DNA of 32,884 nucleotides from Bacteroidales bacterium. Its GTDB lineage: Bacteria > Bacteroidota > Bacteroidia > Bacteroidales > UBA932. A program made the position numbers and the translations under genes. Shown here in pieces: positions 25,723 to 32,750 of the stretch. The notes under the pieces were generated by a model. That model did no database searches and had not been told where the DNA came from. It saw nothing but the letters and a program-made list of their open reading frames with translations. How positions within the stretch are numbered: the first letter of the stretch is position 1; every line of letters begins with the position of its first letter. The stretch covers positions 1-32,884 of the forward strand of contig JAEESO010000025.1 in NCBI GenBank assembly GCA_016286385.1, read 5' to 3'.

Positions 25723-26198
25723 TTTGAGAATTCTGCTAAATCCAGGTTTTTGTAGGAGAGAGGGGCCTTGAGGGCGCCGCTTTTGGTGGCAACCTTCAAG
25801 TTTATATCGGCCTTTATGCCGTCAAGAGAGCGCCGGGTGGAGAGCTTTAGGACATCCAGAAGGGAAATCCCAGGCTCCAGGGTGATGCTGCAGGGAAGCT
25901 CATAGCGGAGTATCTTCTTTCCCTCCACCATCATTTCCCCGGCGGTAAACGTTGCGAAAGGCACTTCATCCACAAGGATGTTGCCGTCTATGGCGCTTAC
26001 GTTGAAGGTCATGGCGGGGTTGTCAACGCCCAGTTCCAGCACCGCGTCAAAGGTACGGAGGGACGTGGGGATTATATATTTGACCCCGGCCGATACAAGT
26101 TTGATGTCCTTGATCTTTGACACGCCGCAGCTTCCCGCCATCAGGCAGGTGAGCGCAGCGGCAGCCACGGCAAGGAGTATGCGCCTCAGCGTTTTCAT
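25719..26198 (-). CDS. Conserved lipoprotein of unknown function (LEA-type fold possible)
   Basis: A 159-residue protein with a lipobox ending at Cys24 (MAGSC). The mature part is a beta-rich single domain (FDAVLELGVDNPAMTFNVSAIDGNILVDEV) with the strand pattern of LEA type-2/WHy domains. I do not recognise a specific family with certainty. It is the first gene of the SPOR-rpoN operon, with a TACCTTTG box only 5 bases before its ATG. Confidence 0.65.
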   Translation of the reverse strand: MKTLRRILLAVAAAALTCLMAGSCGVSKIKDIKLVSAGVKYIIPTSLRTFDAVLELGVDNPAMTFNVSAIDGNILVDEVPFATFTAGEMMVEGKKILRYELPCSITLEPGISLLDVLKLSTRRSLDGIKADINLKVATKSGALKAPLSYKNLDLAEFSK

Positions 26199-26203
26199 CT
26201 TTA

Positions 26204-26211
26204 CAAAGGTA
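26204..26211 (-). promoter_or_regulatory. -7 box of the lipoprotein-SPOR-rpoN operon
   Basis: TACCTTTG on the minus strand, ending 5 bases before the start codon, so the transcript should be leaderless or nearly so. No -33 TTG is clear at the normal spacing. Confidence 0.55.
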
Positions 26212-26232
26212 GTGAAAATTCAGGAAATTTTC

Positions 26233-26240
26233 TATATTTG
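26233..26240 (+). promoter_or_regulatory. -7 box of upp
   Basis: TATATTTG fits TAnnTTTG and lies 22 bases before the upp ATG, back to back with the box of the divergent lipoprotein operon. Confidence 0.6.
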
Positions 26241-26262
26241 TGCTTGAAACAAGTCTTGTGCC

Positions 26263-26916
26263 ATGAAAGTTAACCACATTGGGGAAAACAATTCCGTCCT
26301 GGGATCGTTCCTCGCAGAGCTGCGTGATGCACGCATCCAGAAAGACAGCCTCCGCTTCCGTACCAACCTTGAGCGCGTAGGGGAAATCTTTGCGTATGAG
26401 ATCTCAAAAACCCTGGAATATTCTGTGAAAGACGTTGTGACCCCGCTTGGCGTGGCTCAGGTCTCAACGCCTGATACCCAGCTTGTTATCGCATCCATCC
26501 TCCGTGCCGGCCTCCCCATCCAGGAGGGTATGCTCCGCTTTTTCGACCACGCGGAGACAGCGTTCTTATCGGCCTACAGAAGCACCGGCAAACTTGGCTA
26601 TTTCAAGGTGAAGGCAAAGTACTGCACCACCCCCTCCCTTGAGGGCAAGACTCTCATTCTGGCCGATGCCCTCCTTGCCACCGGCTCTTCCATGGAAGTG
26701 GGCATTGAAAAGCTCCACGAGGAAGGCGGCGTCCCCGCCCGTGTTCACCTTGTGGTGCCGGTTGCAAGCCGCTACGCCGTGGACCACCTCTGCCAGACCT
26801 TCGGGGAGGAATACACCCTCTGGGTTGCCGCCATCGATGAGGAACTCACCAGCCAAAGCTACATCATCCCCGGCATAGGAGACGCCGGAGACCTGGCCTT
26901 CGGCGGCAAACTCTGA
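26263..26916 (+). CDS. upp: Uracil phosphoribosyltransferase
   Basis: A 217-residue salvage enzyme making UMP from uracil and PRPP. Conserved parts are ASILRAGLPIQEGML (uracil/PRPP loop), the PRPP-binding ILADALLATGSSM, where many homologues read VDPMLATGGS, and the C-terminal uracil-site YIIPGIGDAGDLAFG. Single gene, divergent from the rpoN operon, followed by 519 bp of repeats. Confidence 0.9.
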   Translation: MKVNHIGENNSVLGSFLAELRDARIQKDSLRFRTNLERVGEIFAYEISKTLEYSVKDVVTPLGVAQVSTPDTQLVIASILRAGLPIQEGMLRFFDHAETAFLSAYRSTGKLGYFKVKAKYCTTPSLEGKTLILADALLATGSSMEVGIEKLHEEGGVPARVHLVVPVASRYAVDHLCQTFGEEYTLWVAAIDEELTSQSYIIPGIGDAGDLAFGGKL

Positions 26917-26982
26917 ACAGCCCCCGCTCAACCCCAGCCTCCTGTCGCATAACTCGCTGACTTACAATCACTTCCGCATCGT

Positions 26983-27006
26983 CGGGTGCACTTCACGGTG
27001 CACCCG
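26983..27006. repeat. GTGCAC hairpin repeat, copy 3
   Basis: A 9-bp perfect stem CGGGTGCAC/GTGCACCCG with loop ttcacg. The 40 bases to its left (from 26941) align with the left flank of copy 2 (CCTG.CGCA.AACTC and CAATCACTT shared). It follows the upp stop and may act as its terminator. Confidence 0.8.
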
Positions 27007-27054
27007 GTTTCTTATAATGCACTCTCTGCCAGGTACTTAAGCACCAGCTCCTTG

Positions 27055-27188
27055 GTTCTACCCGCGCGGTGGAGGTTAACTGATTCACACTCAGTCACTT
27101 ACAAGGGTTTCTACCAGAAATAATTCTGGTAGAGAGTCCCGCAACCGCCTTACTATCAAGCACTTAAGCTCCACCACAAGGGGAGAAC
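27055..27188 (+). repeat. 134-bp nested-hairpin element, copy 3
   Basis: Same length and ends as the copy at 22102 (GTTCT.CCC...CGGTGGAG at the left, CTCCACCACAAGGGGAGAAC at the right). The central hairpin is CTACCAGAA-ataa-TTCTGGTAG, preceded by CACTTACAAG. It lies between upp and the mraZ control region. Confidence 0.85.
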
Positions 27189-27228
27189 TATAAGGGGCAG
27201 GATACGATTACGGTTGCTCCAGGCAACC

Positions 27229-27320
27229 ATTCACACGGAATCGGCCTTTTTTGCGCATTTCGTTGCCCGTTTGGTCAATGATTCACACGAAATCGGCCAT
27301 TTTTGCGCATTTCATTGCCC
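27229..27320 (+). repeat. 40-bp direct repeat upstream of mraZ
   Basis: 27229-27268 and 27281-27320 are identical at 37 of 40 positions, separated by 12 bp. Each starts ATTCACACG, contains ATCGGCC and TTTTTGCGCATTTC, and ends TTGCCC. A small hairpin (GGTTGC, loop, GCAACC; 27212-27228) abuts the first copy. They lie about 115-210 bp before mraZ and code for nothing evident. Confidence 0.9.
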
Positions 27321-27355
27321 TCACAGGCCACGCAAAGTGCCCACGAATAAAATTG

Positions 27356-27390
27356 TGGAAAAATTTGGAAGAAAATGGTAGAAAATGGAA
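27356..27390 (+). promoter_or_regulatory. MraZ operator: four TGG boxes at 10-bp spacing
   Basis: TGG occurs at 27356, 27366, 27376 and 27386, exactly one helical turn apart, within A/T-rich spacers. MraZ of other bacteria is known to bind tandem TGGGN boxes with 5-base spacers, which is the same 10-bp period. Here the units read TGGAA, TGGAA, TGGTA, TGGAA. The array ends 10 bp before the -7 box, so binding would cover the -33 region and repress. Confidence 0.75.
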
Positions 27391-27399
27391 AATTTTCAT

Positions 27400-27407
27400 T
27401 ACCTTTG
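27400..27407 (+). promoter_or_regulatory. -7 box of the dcw cluster (mraZ promoter)
   Basis: TACCTTTG matches TAnnTTTG, and the mraZ ATG is 29 bases downstream. The -33 position is occupied by the TGG boxes. Confidence 0.65.
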
Positions 27408-27435
27408 TACCCAAGCGTGAAAGTATTAGAAATTT

Positions 27436-27897
27436 ATGGTCAGATTCTTCGGCAAAGCCAGCGGCAAAGTGGATGACAAGGGACGCGTCGTGTTCCCTGC
27501 CATCTTCCGTGACGCCATGGTGAAAGAAGGCCTGGAGGACATGACCCTCATCGTCAAGAAAAACGTCCAGCAGCCCTGTCTGGACCTGTTTGCTTACCAG
27601 GAGTGGGCACGCAGGAGTGACAAGGTGCTGGAAGGCCTTGACCCTGAACTCAATACTGAAGACGCTAACTTTTGGACCAAGTACAACGAGGGTGTGTACG
27701 CCATTGTCCCGGACGGCAAACTGGGAAGGCTCAACATCCCTACGGAGTTACTTGAAAAGGCAGGTATTACAAGGGAAGTAGTACTTAGCGGAATCGGTTA
27801 CAAGCTTCAGATCTGGGCCAAGGAGACCTATGAGGCCTCCCTCATGACAGACGAGCAGTTCAAACTTTCCGCTCAGAGACTCTCCGCCAAGAAGTAA
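27436..27897 (+). CDS. mraZ: Transcriptional regulator MraZ
   Basis: A 153-residue protein with two SpoVT-AbrB-type swapped-hairpin domains. The first is SGKVDDKGRVVFPAIFRDAM and the second DGKLGRLNIPTELLEKAGI. MraZ forms rings and represses its own dcw operon by binding TGG repeats, and four such boxes precede the gene. rsmH follows 14 bp after its stop. Confidence 0.95.
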   Translation: MVRFFGKASGKVDDKGRVVFPAIFRDAMVKEGLEDMTLIVKKNVQQPCLDLFAYQEWARRSDKVLEGLDPELNTEDANFWTKYNEGVYAIVPDGKLGRLNIPTELLEKAGITREVVLSGIGYKLQIWAKETYEASLMTDEQFKLSAQRLSAKK

Positions 27898-27911
27898 GGG
27901 AGGTCTCAGGA

Positions 27912-28985
27912 ATGTCAGAATATCATATCCCCGTGCTGCTTGAGGAAAGTGTTTCCTCACTTGTCACAAATCCCAACGGAATATACGCAGATGCCACTTT
28001 CGGAGGCGGTGGACACACCGCTGCCATACTTTCACGCTTATCCGGTGACGGGAGAGTCATCGCCTTCGATCGTGACATCGATGCCATAGAGGGAGCCCTC
28101 AAGGACCCCAGGCTCACCCTCATCCACAACAACTTCCGCTTCATAGAGAACTATGCCGAACAACTCAGTCGTGAGGCCGGTCCGGAGGAGACAGACTCTC
28201 CCGAATCGTCGCTTCGCAGCCCCGCCCTGTTTGACGGCATCCTGGCCGATCTTGGCGTAAGCAGCCACCAGTTTGACACCGCAGAGCGCGGATTCAGTTT
28301 CCGCTATGAGGAGGCGCCCCTCGATATGCGTATGAACCAGGGCGCAAAGCTCACCGCCGCAGACGTTGTGAACACTTATGATGCCGATGACCTTGAGCGC
28401 ATCCTGAAACTCTACGGAGAGGTGGACGGCGCCCGTAACGTTGCAAGGCTCATCGCGGAAGCCCGCCCCATTGCAACCACCGGAGACCTTGACCGCGCAG
28501 TGGCGAAGGTCCTCCCCAAGGGCGCGGAGCACAAGATCCTTGCAAAGATCTACCAGGCCCTCCGCATAGAGGTGAACGGGGAGATGCGCTCCCTGGAGAA
28601 GTTCCTGGAAGGCGCCGCAAGGAGCCTCAAACCCGGCGGCCGCCTGGTGGTAATAACCTACCACAGCCTTGAGGACCGTATGGTGAAGAATTTCATCAAG
28701 ACCGGAAACGTGGAAGGGGTCCTCCAGCAGGATGTTTTCGGAAGGGCCGATACCCCTCTTGAGGCCGTGAACCGCAAACCCATCCTCCCCGCCGAGGAAG
28801 AGATTGCGCAGAACACCAGGGCCCGCAGCGCCAAACTGCGGGTAGCAGAAAGAAAGGCTGAACCGAAGGACTCAAGCCGCTCTGCAGAGCGGCCCGCGGA
28901 GCGGCGGGGGATAATAGGGGGCAGCGCCCCCTCAATAAAGAAAGAGGGAGAGCCTGTGCGAAAACAAAGGAGGGCCAAAAAATGA
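27912..28985 (+). CDS. rsmH: 16S rRNA m4C1402 methyltransferase RsmH (MraW) with insert and basic tail
   Basis: A 357-residue SAM-dependent methyltransferase, about 50 residues longer than usual. The SAM motif is ATFGGGGHTAAIL, followed by ILADLGVSSHQFD, ERGFSFR..APLDMRM and the C-terminal NTRARSAKLRVAE at which many homologues end. Two additions stand out. The first is an insert (about residues 89-104, rich in E/S/P) whose DNA at 28201-28227 resembles part of the palindromic element in murE. The second is a Lys/Arg-rich tail of about 45 residues encoded over palindromes at 28876-28893 and 28916-28932. It overlaps the next gene by 4 bp. Confidence 0.93.
   Translation: MSEYHIPVLLEESVSSLVTNPNGIYADATFGGGGHTAAILSRLSGDGRVIAFDRDIDAIEGALKDPRLTLIHNNFRFIENYAEQLSREAGPEETDSPESSLRSPALFDGILADLGVSSHQFDTAERGFSFRYEEAPLDMRMNQGAKLTAADVVNTYDADDLERILKLYGEVDGARNVARLIAEARPIATTGDLDRAVAKVLPKGAEHKILAKIYQALRIEVNGEMRSLEKFLEGAARSLKPGGRLVVITYHSLEDRMVKNFIKTGNVEGVLQQDVFGRADTPLEAVNRKPILPAEEEIAQNTRARSAKLRVAERKAEPKDSSRSAERPAERRGIIGGSAPSIKKEGEPVRKQRRAKK
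28201..28227. repeat. Fragment of the murE-type palindromic element inside rsmH
   Basis: CCGAATCGTCGCTTCGC and the following CCCC.CCC match the reverse complement of the murE element interior (CCGAATCGTCGGCTTCGC...CCCCTCCC) with one base missing in the loop. It falls in a family-atypical insert of RsmH. Confidence 0.5.
28876..28932. repeat. Palindromes encoding the RsmH C-terminal tail
   Basis: 28876-28893 is a perfect 18-bp palindrome (GCCGCTCTGCAGAGCGGC). 28916-28932 is AGGGGGC-agc-GCCCCCT. Both lie in frame in the non-conserved tail. Confidence 0.75.
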
Positions 28986-29323
28986 GCGTAAAGAACTTCT
29001 GGTTAAGCGTGCGTAACGCATACAGGGCCCTCAGGAACGGAGACCTTCTCCTGAAGGTAAGGGCCGACAAATACTACATCCACGTGATGTACGTGTTCCT
29101 CCTCATGTGGCTCTCCATCATGCTGAGCCTCAAAGTGGACAAGACCCTCACCCGCGCCGGCGCCAACAAGGCCGCCATCGAGGAGCTGAGGATCCATCAT
29201 ACTGAAAGCGAGGCCGCACTTGTGAAGATAAAGAGTGCATCGGCCACAGAAACAAGACTTAAGAAACTGGGCTCCGAGGCCGCAATGCCAAAGGAACCCG
29301 CAACGGTGATAAAGAAAAGATGA
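28982..29323 (+). CDS. ftsL: FtsL-like cell division protein
   Basis: A 113-residue, single-pass membrane protein: basic N-terminus, transmembrane segment at about 34-52 (YIHVMYVFLLMWLSIMLSL), then a short coiled-coil-prone periplasmic region. Size, topology and position between rsmH and ftsI fit the FtsL-like family of Bacteroidota, which joins the divisome with FtsQ and FtsB-type partners. Sequence conservation in this family is low, so the call is mainly positional. It overlaps both neighbours by 4 bp. Confidence 0.75.
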   Translation: MSVKNFWLSVRNAYRALRNGDLLLKVRADKYYIHVMYVFLLMWLSIMLSLKVDKTLTRAGANKAAIEELRIHHTESEAALVKIKSASATETRLKKLGSEAAMPKEPATVIKKR

Positions 29324-31242
29324 GCTCCAGGCAGAGCGAAATACAGGACACCATCCAGAACCGCGACAGAATCCACGTGGTTATGTTCTTCCTGTCCCTG
29401 CTGTTCCTTGCGCTGGGAGTGGCCATCATAGTCTGGATTGTCAAGATCCAGACTTCCTACACCGTTGACGACAGGGTCATCGGCCTCTTCAGGCCAGTTG
29501 TACAAAAGCACGTGGATCTCCCGGTCCGCGGCCGCATTCTGGCAACGGACGGAAGGCCCATGGCAATATCGGCCCCCCTGTACGACCTCCACATGGACTG
29601 CACCGTTCTCAAGCAAAGCTACAAAGAGTCCGGAAAGGACAGCCTGGAGCGCGTGTGGCAGGCTAAGGCCCGCCTGCTTGGCGCTGCCCTTGCCGGAGAA
29701 TTCCGCGAAAAGAGCGCTGAAAGCTGGGCCGATGCAATCCTGAGAGGCCGCGAGAAAGGCTCCAAGTACCTCCTCATAAGAAAGAACGTGGACCTTGAGA
29801 CTCTCCGTCGCATCCAGACTTTCCCCCTGTACAAGGAGGGTTCTTACCGCGGCGGTCTCATTGTGGAAGCCCACCAGGAGCGCATATACCCCTATGACTC
29901 GCTCGCAAGAAGGGTGATTGGCTACGTGAAGGAGCAGAACAGAATCGGCCTTGAAAACAGCTTTGACTCTGAGCTTCACGGCCGCGACGGCTATGAGTGG
30001 AGAAGGGTTACGGACGACGGCTCCTGGGTAAGGGACCTTGACTCCACAACCGTTCAGGTAAAGGACGGAAACGACCTAAGGACCACCCTCAACGTGGATT
30101 TCCAGGATATTGCCGATAAAGCCCTCCGCGCCCAGATTGACGGCGACGACGAAGTCCGCGCCGGCATCTGCATAATCATGGAGGCCAAGACCGGCGCCAT
30201 CCGCGCGATGGTGAATCTCTCCCGCGGCGCAACTCCCCAGACCACCCTCTGGGAGCGCGAGAACCTGGTTCTCCGTCAGGTTGGGGAGCAGGGTTCCGTG
30301 ATGAAGACCGTAACCCTCCTTTCCCTTGTGGAAGACGGCTACGTGAAGACTCTGGAGCAGACCATCCCCACCAATAACGGCTTTGTCCCGGGCGGTTACA
30401 ACCAGGACGTCCATATCCTGGATTACCAGAGGGAGACGGGCCGAAGGGACATCAGTGTGATGCACGGCTTTGAGATCTCATCCAACTACGTCTTCACGTA
30501 TCTGGCCGAGAATTATTACGGTAAGCAGCCCCAGGAGATGTTTGACCACATCTATTCCTACAGGCTTGGCGAAGCCTTCGACTTTGACATCCCCGGCCTT
30601 GGCACCCCCGTGGTGAACCGTCCAGGAACTCCTTCCTGGTCCAAGACCACCCTTGGTACCACCGCCTACGGATACAGCATAAGCGTGACTCCCCTCCACA
30701 TCGCAACCTTCTACAATGGCATCGCAAACAAGGGCACCATGATGAAGCCTTACCTTGTGGAGAGCATAGAGAAGGACGGAAAGGTCCTCAGAAAATTCGA
30801 GCCCAGCGCCCTCAACGAGAGCATCTGCTCCCCCGTCACAGCCGATACCGTCACCCGCGCCCTTCGCGCCGTCGTGAACACCGGTACCGCCACAAGGCTC
30901 AAGAGCGCCAAACTCTCCGTCGCAGGAAAGACCGGCACCGCGCGCGTGGTTTTATCGGCCGATGAACGCGGCGGCAGCAGGGACCCCTACTCTGATGCAC
31001 AGGGCAGGAAGAAGTTCCAGGGTACCTTCGTGGGATTTTTCCCGGCCGATGAAGAGCATGACCCCAAGTACACCATCCTTGTGACGGTGTACTCCTACCC
31101 CAGCCACCGCAACTTCTACGGCGGCACCAAGCCCGCCCTGGCTGTAAGGGAGATTGTTGACAAGATTTACGCACTGGATGACACCTGGCGCCCTGAGCTC
31201 CGTCCCACCGCCAAAGTGCCGGAAATGACTGACAAGAAATGA
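29320..31242 (+). CDS. ftsI: Penicillin-binding protein, division transpeptidase FtsI (PBP3)
   Basis: A 640-residue class B PBP that cross-links septal peptidoglycan. It has an N-terminal transmembrane helix (about 20-43), then the pedestal domain with RGRILATDGRPMA. The transpeptidase motifs are SxxK at S326-V-M-K329, SxN at S387-S-N389 and KTG at K537-T-G539. The protein is full length and overlaps murE by 4 bp (ATGA). It holds several GGCCGAT heptamers, including the palindromic pair at 30954-30963. Confidence 0.94.
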   Translation: MSSRQSEIQDTIQNRDRIHVVMFFLSLLFLALGVAIIVWIVKIQTSYTVDDRVIGLFRPVVQKHVDLPVRGRILATDGRPMAISAPLYDLHMDCTVLKQSYKESGKDSLERVWQAKARLLGAALAGEFREKSAESWADAILRGREKGSKYLLIRKNVDLETLRRIQTFPLYKEGSYRGGLIVEAHQERIYPYDSLARRVIGYVKEQNRIGLENSFDSELHGRDGYEWRRVTDDGSWVRDLDSTTVQVKDGNDLRTTLNVDFQDIADKALRAQIDGDDEVRAGICIIMEAKTGAIRAMVNLSRGATPQTTLWERENLVLRQVGEQGSVMKTVTLLSLVEDGYVKTLEQTIPTNNGFVPGGYNQDVHILDYQRETGRRDISVMHGFEISSNYVFTYLAENYYGKQPQEMFDHIYSYRLGEAFDFDIPGLGTPVVNRPGTPSWSKTTLGTTAYGYSISVTPLHIATFYNGIANKGTMMKPYLVESIEKDGKVLRKFEPSALNESICSPVTADTVTRALRAVVNTGTATRLKSAKLSVAGKTGTARVVLSADERGGSRDPYSDAQGRKKFQGTFVGFFPADEEHDPKYTILVTVYSYPSHRNFYGGTKPALAVREIVDKIYALDDTWRPELRPTAKVPEMTDKK

Positions 31243-32750
31243 ACTATAGGGATTACACATTGATCACTGCCGATTCCAGGAAGGTTGTTCCCGGAGCGCT
31301 TTTCATTGCCGTACGCGGCCATGAATCCGACGGTCACGCCTATATCCAGGCCGCCATCGACAACGGTGCCACAGGCATCGTTTGCGAGGAGATTCCGGAG
31401 GGGATACACACCCCAGAATCCGTGGCCACCCTCGGCCGCGTAAGAGGGAGGGGCCCGCTGCCGCAGGCAGTGGGAGGGGTCGGCGAAGCCGACGATTCGG
31501 GGGTGTGTACCCCCTCCGGAATAGAGTTCGAGGTTGTGGAGAATAGCCGTAAGGCGCTGGCGCTGATTGCAGATGAATATTACGGGCATCCGTCCGGGAA
31601 GCTGACGCTGGTGGGAATTACCGGAACAAACGGCAAGACCACTACTGTGACGCTGCTGTACAGGCTTTTCAAGAGCATGGGGTACAGTTGCGGCCTTCTG
31701 TCCACCATTGCAAATTATGTGGACGACGAGAGGCTGGAAACTTCCAATACTACGGTGGATCCCATCACCCTTAACAGCCTCCTTTCAAGGATGGTGGATA
31801 AGGGCTGTGAGTACTGCTTCATGGAGGTGAGTTCCATTGGCGTAGAGCAGGACCGCGTGACGGGGCTGGAGTTTGCGATGGGCATTTTCTCCAACCTTAC
31901 GCATGACCACCTGGACTACCACAAGACGTTTGCAGAGTACCTCCGCTGCAAGAAACTGTTCTTTGACAACCTGCCCGCAAAGGCAATCGCCCTTATCAAT
32001 ACAGATGACAAGCACGGCAGCGTGATGGTGCAGAATACATCGGCCAAAGTGGTGACCTATTCCGTTAAGGGGCTGGCCGATCATACCGCACGAGTTATGG
32101 AGCAGAGTTTTGACGGGATGCTCCTGAAGGTTGACGGAACTGAGGTTTGGTGCAGGCTCATTGGCGAGCACAATGCCTATAACCTTCTTGCAATATACTC
32201 CGCGGCGGTTTGCCTTGGAGCAAAGCCGGAGGAGACTCTCATTGCGCTTTCTTCCCTGGAGCCGGCTCCTGGAAGGCTTGAGAACCTCAACGGTCCAAGG
32301 GGCCTCAGCGTAATCATAGACTACGCCCACACCCCGGATGCCCTTGAGAATGTCCTTAAGACTCTCCGCGCAATTGCGCCAAAGAGGCAGCTTATATGCC
32401 TGTTTGGCTGCGGCGGAGACCGAGACCGCACCAAGCGCCCTGAGATGGCAAAGATTGCCGAGGACCTTGCCGACCGCCTTGTCATAACGTCCGACAACCC
32501 CCGTACGGAGGTTCCATCGGCCATCATAGATGAGATTAAGACTGGCCTCACCACAAAGGGCCTTGCAAAGTCCATTGTGATTGAAGACCGCAGGGAGGCC
32601 ATCCGCACCGCCATCCTCACGGCTCCGGAGTGCGCCACCATCCTCCTTGCAGGAAAGGGGCACGAGACTTATCAGATTGTGGGCCGTGAGAAACGTCATT
32701 TTGACGAGAAAGAAATTGTGACTGAAACCTTTAAACTTATAATGCAATGA
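31239..32750 (+). CDS. murE: UDP-MurNAc-tripeptide synthetase MurE, with an in-frame palindromic insert
   Basis: A 503-residue Mur ligase adding the third residue to the peptidoglycan stem. The ATP loop is GITGTNGKTTT with Lys133. The D419-N-P-R422 motif indicates meso-diaminopimelate as substrate. The N-terminal domain (DSRKVVPGALFIAVRG.ESDGHAY) is normal up to CEEIPEG. Then about 37 residues (57-93, including LGRVRGRGPLPQAVGG) have no counterpart in the homologues I remember, and the family sequence resumes at EFEVVENSRKALALIA. The extra DNA is a 131-bp element with inverted ends. The start overlaps the ftsI stop, and the N-terminus is somewhat short. Confidence 0.94.
   Translation: MNYRDYTLITADSRKVVPGALFIAVRGHESDGHAYIQAAIDNGATGIVCEEIPEGIHTPESVATLGRVRGRGPLPQAVGGVGEADDSGVCTPSGIEFEVVENSRKALALIADEYYGHPSGKLTLVGITGTNGKTTTVTLLYRLFKSMGYSCGLLSTIANYVDDERLETSNTTVDPITLNSLLSRMVDKGCEYCFMEVSSIGVEQDRVTGLEFAMGIFSNLTHDHLDYHKTFAEYLRCKKLFFDNLPAKAIALINTDDKHGSVMVQNTSAKVVTYSVKGLADHTARVMEQSFDGMLLKVDGTEVWCRLIGEHNAYNLLAIYSAAVCLGAKPEETLIALSSLEPAPGRLENLNGPRGLSVIIDYAHTPDALENVLKTLRAIAPKRQLICLFGCGGDRDRTKRPEMAKIAEDLADRLVITSDNPRTEVPSAIIDEIKTGLTTKGLAKSIVIEDRREAIRTAILTAPECATILLAGKGHETYQIVGREKRHFDEKEIVTETFKLIMQ
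31392..31522. repeat. Palindromic element inserted in frame in murE
   Basis: The arms 31392-31420 and 31494-31522 are reverse complements at 27 of 29 positions (left arm begins ATTCCGGAGGGGATACACAC). The interior holds CTGCC-gca-GGCAG and GTCGGC-gaa-GCCGAC hairpins plus the words GAGGGAGGGGCCCGC and GTGGGAGGGG. These words also occur, in the same order, in the intergenic element at 19009-19187 read in reverse. The frame is open all the way through. Confidence 0.8.

Noticed and set aside
28038..28664. A 208-codon minus-strand frame opposite rsmH
   Set aside because: It is antisense to a conserved methyltransferase. GC-rich third positions create such long shadow frames.
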